Assembly (NCBI GenBank): GCA_009731375.1
Contig: BJOX01000006.1
Coordinates: forward strand, 976,492-1,000,954
Source of the DNA: Paulinella micropora
Lineage: Eukaryota; Cercozoa; Imbricatea; Euglyphida
Direction: 5' to 3'
Length of the DNA: 24,463 nt
The notes beneath the pieces are model-generated. The model was not told the DNA's origin, did no database searches, and was given only the letters and a program-made list of their open reading frames with translations. Below are positions 1 to 9,799 of the stretch, piece by piece. The position numbers were made by a program, and so were the translations under genes. Within the stretch, counting starts at the first letter, position 1; each line of letters begins with the position of its first letter.

Positions 1-152
1 GTATTTTCATTGAACATACCGGTCCGTCTGGAAGTGTTGGAACTGCCCTTGCGGGGGTGTCATTAGAGCCTATCGTCAATTCTTCGTACTCCCCTCACGG
101 GTGAGACGATGGAGGCGCATGTGCAGATTTGCATCAGCCATTGACAGAGAAG
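1..152 (+). repeat. tRNA-derived SINE, copy A (5' end cut by window)
   Basis: Positions 1-57 match the minus strand of 9601-9657 base for base, and about 94-143 match the minus strand of 2078-2134 with two or three changes. The 3' end (GACAGAGAAGCAC) runs into a (TAT/ATT)n tail to about 250. The tRNA-like head is off the window edge. It lies antisense in the last visible intron of the left oxidoreductase gene. Confidence 0.72.
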
Positions 153-350
153 CACTATTATTATTTTTATTACTTTTATTATTTTTATTATTATTCTGAT
201 TATTCTTATTCTGATGATTCTGATTATTCTGATTATTATTATTATTATTATATTATTATCATTAGACATGACATGACCTGGATTGTTTGTGATACGAATA
301 ACCAAGAAACAGTACGGCTTACAAAATAATGTGGAAGAGAGGGAGAGAAA

Positions 351-395
<45 letters not shown>

Positions 396-480
396 AAAAC
401 AGCAATTGCACCCAACGACAAAAATACAGCAGCGCAAGCTAGCTGGGCCTTTCTCAACAATATGAACAGGCTGCACAGAC

Positions 481-765
481 CATATATTCTGGCCCGCAGG
501 CAAAAACAAGACAGGCCTTCTTCTGGGCGATGTGGAACGAGTCCAGGGTAGCAAACAGTGCCTATGTATATGTATATGTATGTATGTATGCATGTATGCA
601 TGCATGTATGTATGTATGTATGTATGTATGTATATACGTATGTATGTATGTGTGTGTACCTTGAAATCGGGGCGGCCAACAAGTATGGGGGACGTCGCTT
701 GCTTCTCGCGCGTGGCATAGACCTAATGAAGTCAAAACAATCCAGACAAATAGACAGACAGACAG

Positions 766-796
<31 letters not shown>

Positions 797-831
797 GATA
801 GATAGATAGAGATAGATAGATATAGATAGAT

Positions 832-904
<73 letters not shown>

Positions 905-1786
905 AGACCCTTTATTAATACCGTCACAGGCGCAGTAGGTAGATAGATGGGTCGGTAGGTAGGTATGCAGATAGCATAGCATAGCATAGCATAGCATAGC
1001 GCATAGCCCAGCCTAGCCTAGCTTATCTTAGCATAGCATAGCATAGCATATCATCGATAAATGACCATTACTCGCAATTTCGGAAATTGCGGCTTGTTCT
1101 TGGCCTGCGCCAGGCATCTAGCTAGATTTTTCTTGAAGACGTAGTAATCATTATTGTTGCGGAAGGCCCACACGACGAAAACCTCCTCGATGCAATGAGG
1201 TAGAGCCTACGTACATATACATACATACATACATACATTCTGTTTGGGGCGCTTTCTGCCTCTCCTAATCCGCACATAGATACATACAACATAAAGCATA
1301 CATACACACGCATACCTTATCTTTATCCGCTATGTTGCCGACGTTGTATAAGTCTTTGAGAATGCCTAGGATAGGTGTGACTCCCACACCACCACCTACA
1401 ATATTATGAGCATTCATCCATATTACAATGATAGGTACATTGCAGTACTGTTACATGTATTAATATACATACACACATATGCCTGGCCGTCATACTAGGA
1501 AGCCGTAAAGAAGCCAAAAAAGCAAAAGTCTTTGTGTCTCATCGTATTTAGAAGTTATCATCAGGATAGATAGGTAGGTAGGTAGATGTATACATACATA
1601 CAGTTACATACATAGTGTTACCCACGAGCAGCAGCACGGGGTAGCGGCGCAGATTGAAGCCAAGATTGCCGTACGGTCCATCGATGCAGATCAAGGGCAA
1701 GTTTAAGGGCTCTCCAGACTGCCTGCTGCGGGCCGCGAGAGCTGTGGTTCTCTTGGCCAGATCCACAACCTGATGATGATGAGATA

Positions 1787-1817
<31 letters not shown>

Positions 1818-1846
1818 CGATGATGATACTAATAATAGTAGTAGTA

Positions 1847-1886
<40 letters not shown>

Positions 1887-1916
1887 TAAGAATACTACTA
1901 CTACTACTACTACTAC

Positions 1917-1958
<42 letters not shown>

Positions 1959-2029
1959 CAACAACAATAATAATAACAATAATAATAATAACAACAACAA
2001 CAACAACAACAATAATAATGATAATAATG

Positions 2030-2077
<48 letters not shown>

Positions 2078-2811
2078 GTGCTTCTCTGTCAATGGCTGAT
2101 GCATTTCTGCACATGCGCCTCCATCGTCTCACCCNNNNNNNNNNNNNNNNNNNNNNNNNNNNNNNNNNNNNNNNNNNNNNNNNNNNNNNNNNNNNNNNNN
2201 NNNNNNNNNNNNNNNNNNNNNNNNNNNNNNNNNNNNNNNNNNNNNNNNNNNNNNNNNNNNNNNNNNNNNNNNNNNNNNNNNNNNNNNNNNNNNNNNNNNN
2301 NNNNNNNNNNNNNNNNNNNNNNNNNNNNNNNNNNNNNNNNNNNNNNNNNNNNNNNNNNNNNNNNNNNNNNNNNNNNNNNNNNNNNNNNNNNNNNNNNNNN
2401 NNNNNNNNNNNNNNNNNNNNNNNNNNNNNNNNNNNNNNNNNNNNNNNNNNNNNNNNNNNNNNNNNNNNNNNNNNNNNNNNNNNNNNNNNNNNNNNNNNNN
2501 NNNNNNNNNNNNNNNNNNNNNNNNNNNNNNNNNNNNNNNNNNNNNNNNNNNNNNNNNNNNNNNNNNNNNNNNNNNNNNNNNNNNNNNNNNNNNNNNNNNN
2601 NNNNNNNNNNNNNNNNNNNNNNNNNNNNNNNNNNNNNNNNNNNNNNNNNNNNNNNNNNNNNNNNNNNNNNNNNNNNNNNNNNNNNNNNNNNNNNNNNNNN
2701 NNNNNNNNNNNNNNNNNNNNNNNNNNNNNNNNNNNNNNNNNNNNNNNNNNNNNNNNNNNNNNNNNNNNNNNNNNNNNNNNNNNNNNNNNNNNNNNNNNNN
2801 NNNNNNNNNNN

Positions 2812-2860
<49 letters not shown>

Positions 2861-4061
2861 AAGAAAGAGAGAATGTACACATGAAACAGAGAAGATGTAG
2901 ACCGAGGCTGTCTTTTTACCTGAGGGAAACGGCGGGAAAGTTGACAAAGTAGTATTGGCCAAGACCATGCATGCCTAAGGCATGTGTCAGTCTGTCCCTG
3001 CGGAACTTGACGTGCGCCACGTTGGCGCCTGTGAGTGAGGGAATAGGTAAGTAGGTATGAAAGTAAGTGAATAAATAGGTAAGTAAGCGAGTAATGAGTA
3101 AGTAAGTATTAGATAGCTAGAAAGCAATTGAGTGAGTGAGTGAAAAGTATGAGTGATAAGTAAGCAAGCAAGCAAGCAAGCAAACAAATAAGTAACCTCT
3201 GTAGGCAAAGGTCACGGTGCGCCGGGGTAGACGCATCCACACACTGCTTAGGAATTTGTCAAGCAGGTATACACTTAGACCCTAAGCATACAAGTATACA
3301 CACACATACACATATGTATCTACATAAAGATGCAGGCAGGTAGGTAAGTAAGTAAGTAAGTAAGTAAGAAGTAAGTAAAGTAAGTAAAGCAAGAAAGTAA
3401 GAAAAGTACGCAAGCAAGTGAGCAAGTAAGTAAGTATGCATGTACCACGGTAAAGAAGGGTTTGCACTGCGGAACGTGAGCCCATGCAAAGCCATAGAAC
3501 AAAATGAACCCAGCCAAGTGCGACCAGTAGAACAGCTGGAAGCAATGTCTGCGGACTGCGTTGAAGGAGGTCAGGAAGATGGCCACCCCAGATAGCAACG
3601 ACATGAAGCCAAAGAGGTTTATCCTCGAGGCTGGAGCGGCGAGAAAGCGGTCGAAGTATATGGCAAAGTGGGCAATAGCGCACACCTATATACATACATA
3701 CATACATACATACACACATATATGCATATATACATGCATACATAAGACGTCTTACATACATACATACATACATACAGACAGACAGACATGCAGACATACA
3801 TACACACCAGGGCGATCCGTCCCAAGGCGCGGTGGTAGAGCAACAGCAGCTCAAAGGGAAGCCCGAGCATCAAGGTGAGTATGCTGTTGCGCGTGGCGTA
3901 CATGAGCAGAAACATGAGGTTGGCGGCCGCGAGCGAACCGAAGCCCTTGCCCCTAGGTTGGTAGGTAGAGAGGCAGAATATAGATAAAGAGATAGGTAGG
4001 TAGGTAGGTAGATGGTAGGTAGGTAGATACACAGACAGACAGACAGACAGATAGATAGATG

Positions 4062-4118
<57 letters not shown>

Positions 4119-4184
4119 TTAGATAGATAGATGCCAGTCTACAGCTGTAGGTAGGTAGGTAGGTAGGTAGATATATACATATAT

Positions 4185-4223
<39 letters not shown>

Positions 4224-4805
4224 TATACCAGTCCACAGCCATGCCAGACATGGTCGTGGCTGCTAGAGCGGCAGCGTGGAGCAACACGTAGCAGAGCAAG
4301 ACTAACAAGTTGCTTAAACTCCACTGCGTACAGCAGCAGAACACCTTGACTCGCGTGCCTGGCATAAGACATAGCAGAGCAAGACCAAGAAGTTGCTTAA
4401 ATTCCACTGCGTACAGCAGCAGAACACCTTGACACGCGTGCCTGGCATAAGACATAGCAGAGCAAGACTAACAAGTTGCTTAAACTCCACTGCGTACGGC
4501 AGCAGAACACCTTGACGCGCGTGCCTGGCAGAATATGTTCTGTATGTTATGTAATCTATGTAATGTATGTAATGTATGTAATACTATGTCATGTATGCGC
4601 GTGCCTGTGAGCAGGCTCTTCAGCGTGTGCGCGGTGCTGCCCTGCTTGGCAGATAACTGCACAACCTCATCTTTGGATTTGCCCATAGAATTATCAATAT
4701 CCTCCTTAAAGAGCACATCACCCAAGTCTTGCACAATCCCGTGATTCAAGTCAACAGTCCGGCCCCCGATGACCGAGGAGACAAGTGGTAACGGTTGCAT
4801 AGCCT

Positions 4806-4902
<97 letters not shown>

Positions 4903-5246
4903 GTCATTCCGTCGAAGTATATGTCCTAGAGACTCAAACCTGGTACTTCTTGTCCACGTCATAGAGGGGCAAGAGATCGCGGTGCTGCTGGTGCCGCTGC
5001 AGGGCGCGCTGTGCGCTGTACATACATACATACATACATACATACATACATACGTATGCATGCACACATACATACATACATACAATTACCTGGCGCTGAG
5101 CCCCAGGCCTGCTGCCACTGGTGCGGACCTACATACATACATACATACATACATCCATACTTATCATATGTATGTATGCATGTATGTATGTGTGTATGTA
5201 TGTATGTCTGTCTGTATGTATGTATGTATGTGTGAATGAATGTATG

Positions 5247-5289
<43 letters not shown>

Positions 5290-6142
5290 CTTAGATGTAT
5301 GCACGTACGTACGTATCTATGTATGTATGTATGTATGTATGTATACGTATGTATGTACCTGTCACGGCGTGGGGTGATCTTCGGGGGTAGCGGCAGGACG
5401 ACCTCATGCTCGCTCTTGTTCTTTACCACTTTCCTTGGTGAAATCCAGCGTGCTAGGGTAGAATATGTACTACTAGTAGCATCAGCCTGCGGGGGCAATT
5501 CCCATGCGGTCTCTCCTGTTTTCTGATTGCGCCAGTAGTCGGGCTGGCTGCTTTCGCTCTCCCCGGCCGCTCTGACCCAGTCTCCTACTACTAACATATA
5601 CGAAGTTCAAGCACGCATACATACATGCATACATGCATGCATAAGACGACATCACTGGTCTACGCAAGAGGTAAATATACCGACATATATAATGTACATA
5701 CATACATACATACATACATACCTTGCTGGCGGTGGTTTAGATTCAGATCGGGAGCCGAGGAAGTTGAAGTCGCTGTCAGCATAGCTGCTGTGGGCAGCGC
5801 CAAGGAAGTTGAAGTCGCTGTCAGCATAGCTGCTGTGGGCAGCGCCGAGGAAGTTGAAGTCGCTGTCAGCATAGCTGCTGTGGGCAGCGCCGAGGAAGTT
5901 GAAGTCGCTGTCGGCATAGCTGCTGTGGGCAGCGCCGAGGAAGTTGAAGTCGCTGTCAGCATAGCTGCTGTGGGCAGCGCCGAGGAAGTTGAAGTCGCTG
6001 TCAGCATAGCTGCTGTGGGCAGCGCCGAGGAAGTTGAAGTCGCTGTCAGCATAGCTGCTGTGGGCAGCGCCGAGGGAGTTGAAGTTGCTGTCAGCATAGC
6101 TGCTGTGGGCAGCGCCGAGGAAGTTGAAGTCGCTGTCAGCAT
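481..6142 (-). CDS. WW-domain NOX/ferric-reductase-type flavocytochrome, left-arm copy (intron-rich, partial)
   Basis: Exons on the minus strand, in transcript order: 6142-5722, 5587-5359, 5128-5090, 5015-4940, 4803-4605, 4358-4229, 3952-3808, 3685-3446, 3281-3197, 3028-2920, one exon presumably in the gap 2135-2811 (the HPFS FAD-motif exon), 1769-1622, 1395-1316, 1206-1066, 722-660, 561-481. The last about 30 codons would lie beyond position 1 or are lost. Every exon was placed by alignment to the right copy. All visible phases agree and no stop codon interrupts the spliced frame. Exon identity to the right copy is about 91% over 1622-1769 by eye. Both H-x13-H pairs, GPYGN, GGGVG and CGPEYM are kept. 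The N-terminal exon has nine 45-bp repeats against one in the right copy. Two codons present in the right copy are missing near 3205. The acceptor of exon 2 is a tandem TAGTAG, so one extra Val codon is possible. Intact motifs argue against a simple pseudogene; expression is unproven. Confidence 0.8.
736..1051. repeat. (GATA)n and (GCATA)n intron of left oxidoreductase
   Basis: Most of the intron 723-1065 is GATA-type repeat (about 757-903) and a pentanucleotide GCATA tract (about 969-1050). The right copy has no intron here. Confidence 0.9.
1776..2077. repeat. (GAT)n and (AAT)n tract
   Basis: (GAT)n near the acceptor of the exon at 1769, then (AAT)n with ACT and AAC variants forming the tail of SINE copy B. 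Confidence 0.9.
2078..2134 (-). repeat. tRNA-derived SINE, copy B (3' end; rest in gap)
   Basis: On the minus strand this is the SINE 3' end (GGTGAGACGATGGAGGCGCA ... GACAGAGAAGCAC) followed by an (ATT)n-type tail extending to about 1840. The 5' part falls in the 2135-2811 gap. It sits in an intron of the left oxidoreductase gene, in sense orientation. Confidence 0.7.
2135..2811. other. Assembly gap (677 N)
   Basis: It lies in an intron region of the left oxidoreductase and probably hides the FAD-motif (HPFS) exon and the 5' part of SINE copy B. Confidence 0.99.
2812..2859. repeat. poly(G) tract at gap edge
   Basis: 48 consecutive G beside the 2135-2811 gap. The matching right-arm intron has a shorter poly(C) near 18972-18987, also next to a gap. 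Confidence 0.95.
3957..4227. repeat. (GATA)n / (GGTA)n intron of left oxidoreductase
   Basis: The entire intron 3953-4228 is GATA/GGTA-type repeat, with a duplicated exon-like scrap (CAGTCTACAG) near 4135. The right copy reads through this point (GACTG|GGGC). Confidence 0.9.
4276..4524 (-). repeat. 83-bp tandem triplication of an exon segment
   Basis: Extra copies occupy 4524-4442 and 4441-4359. The third begins the predicted exon at 4358. Each unit starts GCACGCG and is preceded by CAG, an acceptor-like boundary. As 83 is not a multiple of 3, only the acceptor at 4359 keeps the frame matching the right copy. The right arm has one copy. Confidence 0.88.
4806..4898. repeat. (GA)n intron tract of left oxidoreductase
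   Basis: On the minus strand it is (CT)n immediately before the acceptor CTAG at 4804, so the microsatellite acts as the polypyrimidine tract. Confidence 0.9.
5021..5356. repeat. (CATA)n / (TATG)n tracts in two shared introns
   Basis: They fill the introns either side of the 39-nt micro-exon at 5090-5128. The right gene has the same introns at 17502-17660 and 17700-17799, but with different repeat composition. Confidence 0.88.
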
Positions 6143-6165
6143 AGCTGCTGTCGGCAGCAGACCTA
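5761..6165 (-). repeat. 45-bp minisatellite inside coding exon 1 (9 copies)
   Basis: The period is exactly 45 bp (starts 5761, 5806, 5851 ... 6121), so the reading frame is kept. On the minus strand it encodes nine 15-residue units of the type AAMLTATSTSSALPT, a Ser/Thr/Ala-rich stretch just before the WW domain. The right-arm gene has one unit. Confidence 0.95.
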
Positions 6166-6170
6166 GCAAA

Positions 6171-6204
6171 GATGGCGGCTGCTCAGACGTCTCTTGCGCG
6201 TATG
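6171..6204 (+). promoter_or_regulatory. Upstream box, left arm, proximal copy
   Basis: GATGGCGGCTGC-TCAGACGTCTC-TTGCGCGTATG lies just upstream of the left oxidoreductase start. It contains the palindrome AGACGTCT with a bZIP-type ACGT core. The same box is conserved at 17022-17054. Regulatory function is inferred from conservation and position. Confidence 0.4.
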
Positions 6205-6214
6205 CACCCGACCT

Positions 6215-6466
6215 AGGTAGGTAGATAGATGAATAGATAGATCGATGTAGAGATAGTTAGCTAGGTAGGAGATAGGTAGGTAGGCAGGTAGGTATGGCGG
6301 CTGCTCAGACCTCTCTTGCGCGTATGAACCCCTAAAATCAGCACGTTGTATCTCCCAGACCTAGGGGTAGGTAGATGAATAGATGTACCGATGAAGAGAT
6401 ACTAAATAGTTAGCTAGGGAAGAGATAGGTAGGTAAGCAGGTAGGCAGGTAGGTAGGTAAGTAGAC

Positions 6467-6550
<84 letters not shown>
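6215..6550. repeat. (GATA)n/(GGTA)n between the two left-arm genes
   Basis: Tetranucleotide repeats surround a 125-160-bp tandem duplication that carries the two upstream boxes. The tract at 6466-6550 abuts the 3' end of the DOMON coding exon. Confidence 0.85.
6294..6326 (+). promoter_or_regulatory. Upstream box, left arm, distal copy
   Basis: Same box as the proximal copy but with ACCTC in place of ACGTC. The variant is shared with the distal box of the right arm, so the proximal/distal pair predates the inverted duplication. Confidence 0.38.
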
Positions 6551-6551
<1 letters not shown>

Positions 6552-6552
6552 C

Positions 6553-7532
6553 CACGTAGGAAGCACGTGAGCGGGAATGCTCCAATTCATCTGGACGGAG
6601 CACTGGGATCAACCTGGCATTTTCGGCCGAATCGGGTTCTTTCGCGACCAAGTCTTCTTCGACGCGTGGTTGCTTACGTTCGAAGTCGTGCGCCGCGGGA
6701 CTCTCAAACAACTGTTCAGGAGCTCCTCTTCTTGGTGGAGGTGTACTAAGACTAGCTGCCGGCAACATTTGTGCGGCCTGCTGCTCGACAGGGGTGTTGG
6801 GCTCAGTGGGCTCATTACCGCTCTTCATGCCCTCCTCCTCCAAGTTGTCCTCGCTCCCGTTCTCGAGGTCCTTGCTCCTGTCTACGTCGGAGCTCTTTGC
6901 AGCGCCATCATCATCGGTCCCCAGTGGAGCAGGTGAAATTCTCTTGCCAGGGCCTCCCGTGAGCTTCTGTTTGGACAAGGCCCGACGGTGCAGCGCGAGT
7001 TTGACAGACTTGACAAGCTTGTACCCCCACCTCAGCATAGCAGCTAGCGTCACCAGCGCCGCAAAAAATATGGCCAGCCATGCACCAGCGCTGGCTGTGG
7101 TTGTAACTTGCTTGCCTGTCAGCAAGTTGGTGGGAGACGAGATCCCGTACAGTGAGTGGATGGTGCGCACATCTCCGTCGGAAACTGCCCAGATGATGTA
7201 CAAGGGGAAATCACCGATGATCTGGTCACGGCCTGTGCGATCTTGTGTGTCAAGCGGCCGCGTAAACACAAAAGTCAATTTGCCATCTTCGCTCGAGCCT
7301 TCGATGAGAAGTGCGTTGTCCTGTCCGTGCATCTCTCGGTCAGTAAGGGGTACATCGAACGAGTTGACTGAATAGGAATCAAGCAGCGTTGGCCGGCCAG
7401 CGCTGTCCAAGAAGCCTGCACAATAGGATATTTTCTTCAGACACGCAAATAGATACATACGTATAGAATGCAAGAAAGAAAAAAAGAAGAAAGAAAGAAA
7501 GAAAAATCGATGGGTGGATGGATGGATGGATG

Positions 7533-7574
<42 letters not shown>

Positions 7575-8428
7575 CAGCAGATAGATAGATAAGTAGACAA
7601 TGCAAGAGAGGTATAGGATTTGACCAGTGTAACAGTCCAGGTCTGTCATGCTTGGTTTGGTGGAAAAGCCAACGCTGATCCACCCGCTGGCGGCTCCGGT
7701 CATGGTAATGCGAATCAGTTTTTCTTCGAAAAGCACTTCCCACTCCACACAGACAGGGCCGTCACAGAAAGTCTGGCCAGTGAGCAGCCGCTGCAGTACG
7801 GACGGCTGTTCAGAATCTGAACCAGGTTGTTCAGAATCTGAAGCATTCCGTTTAGAATCTGAAGCAGCCTGTTTAGTGGAAGCAGCTGGCTGCTTGAACC
7901 ACCACACCGAGACGGAGGGATGGTTTGCAGGCATGGTGTAGTCTGCAGACATGATCGCGTCTACGTTCGGGTGGTCGCTGGTCATAGCCCAGCCCAGCTT
8001 CTGCTGGATGGAAGGATGGCCTCTCGCGGGCGTTCTCTTCCCCGCCCACAAGATCTCGTCCAGGTCCTTGTGGTCACCCGGCAAGGACACGGGAGGCAGC
8101 TGGACTTGGCAAATGCTGTCGATGTCGGGGTGGTTGGCTGGAAAGTTGTAGGTACCTTGGGCGATTAGATCGTCGATGTTGGGATGTGGGGAGCCGTCTG
8201 ACAGTTTGGACAGCCATGGCTCGAGAAGCGTGTGCACTGTGGGATGGTGTCCGTTTTTAGACCCGGGAGTACGGAGAAAGTTCATGATAGTTTTCCGTGG
8301 GTGAGCCACTCCAAACCCACATGACGTCTACGAGAGACCAATCCATGACATTTGGTGGCGGTGGAGGCATGTGATACAAATAAGAGAGCGAGAGGGGGCT
8401 TGTGGAGAGAGAGAGAGAGAGAGACAGA

Positions 8429-8476
<48 letters not shown>

Positions 8477-8477
8477 T

Positions 8478-8510
<33 letters not shown>

Positions 8511-8740
8511 GACGTATGGGGGTTGGACTGACCTGCTCAAACGTGATCGGATTGTTGGACAGGCTGTAACAGAAATCCTTGCCTGCCTCGCCCGTCACCG
8601 CGGGGCAGCCAGGTACGGTTTCATTGGCTCGTCGCTGAAAACATCGCGCAGCGCCCTGACAATCCGAGTCTTGGTTGCAGTCGCCTTGACAAGCCTGGCA
8701 GCCCCCTGCACCAACAGAACTTTGTATTTACTTGCTGTAA

Positions 8741-8808
<68 letters not shown>

Positions 8809-9733
8809 NNNNNNNNNNNNNNNNNNNNNNNNNNNNNNNNNNNNNNNNNNNNNNNNNNNNNNNNNNNNNNNNNNNNNNNNNNNNNNNNNNNNNNNNNNNN
8901 NNNNNNNNNNNNNNNNNNNNNNNNNNNNNNNNNNNNNNNNNNNNNNNNNNNNNNNNNNNNNNNNNNNNNNNNNNNNNNNNNNNNNNNNNNNNNNNNNNNN
9001 NNNNNNNNNNNNNNNNNNNNNNNNNNNNNNNNNNNNNNNNNNNNNNNNNNNNNNNNNNNNNNNNNNNNNNNNNNNNNNNNNNNNNNNNNNNNNNNNNNNN
9101 NNNNNNNNNNNNNNNNNNNNNNNNNNNNNNNNNNNNNNNNNNNNNNNNNNNNNNNNNNNNNNNNNNNNNNNNNNNNNNNNNNNNNNNNNNNNNNNNNNNN
9201 NNNNNNNNNNNNNNNNNNNNNNNNNNNNNNNNNNNNNNNNNNNNNNNNNNNNNNNNNNNNNNNNNNNNNNNNNNNNNNNNNNNNNNNNNNNNNNNNNNNN
9301 NNNNNNNNNNNNNNNNNNNNNNNNNNNNNNNNNNNNNNNNNNNNNNNNNNNNNNNNNNNNNNNNNNNNNNNNNNNNNNNNNNNNNNNNNNNNNNNNNNNN
9401 NNNNNNNNNNNNNNNNNNNNNNNNNNNNNNNNNNNNNNNNNNNNNNNNNNNNNNNNNNNNNNNNNNNNNNNNNNNNNNNNNNNNNNNNNNNNNNNNNNNN
9501 NNNNNNNNNNNNNNNNNNNNNNNNNNNNNNNNNNNNNNNNNNNNNNNNNNNNNNNNNNNNNNNNNNNNNNNNNNNNNNNNNNNNNNNNNNNNNNNNNNNN
9601 CCCCCGCAAGGGCAGTTCCAACACTTCCAGACGGACCGGTATGTTCAATGAAAATACTGGTGGCACCGACGGGAATCGAACTGGCGACAGGGCCCAGATG
9701 GTAGAACTTGACCACTGGGCTATCACGGTGTCC

Positions 9734-9799
<66 letters not shown>

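Noticed and set aside
63-997. Long open frames rich in Ser-Leu, Ile-Tyr-Leu or His-Thr
   Set aside because: They are translations of (CT)n, (GATA)n and (CATA)n microsatellites and overlap recognised exons on the same strand in another frame.
481-6142. Left oxidoreductase as a simple pseudogene
   Set aside because: All 15 visible exons join in frame with GT-AG (one GC-AG) borders and keep haem, FAD and NAD(P)H motifs. Only the gap exon and the last exon are unseen.
5761-6165. CRISPR-like array
   Set aside because: Units are contiguous with no spacers and are in frame inside a coding exon of a eukaryotic gene.
6168-6180. YY1-type site (AAAGATGGCGGC)
   Set aside because: The match is good, but YY1 binding is not established for this kind of organism and the motif sits inside the larger conserved box, which is reported instead.
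9658-9733. Functional tRNA gene on the minus strand
   Set aside because: The acceptor stem has an extra A and only three of five T-stem pairs form. It is joined to a body repeated elsewhere, so it is a SINE head.
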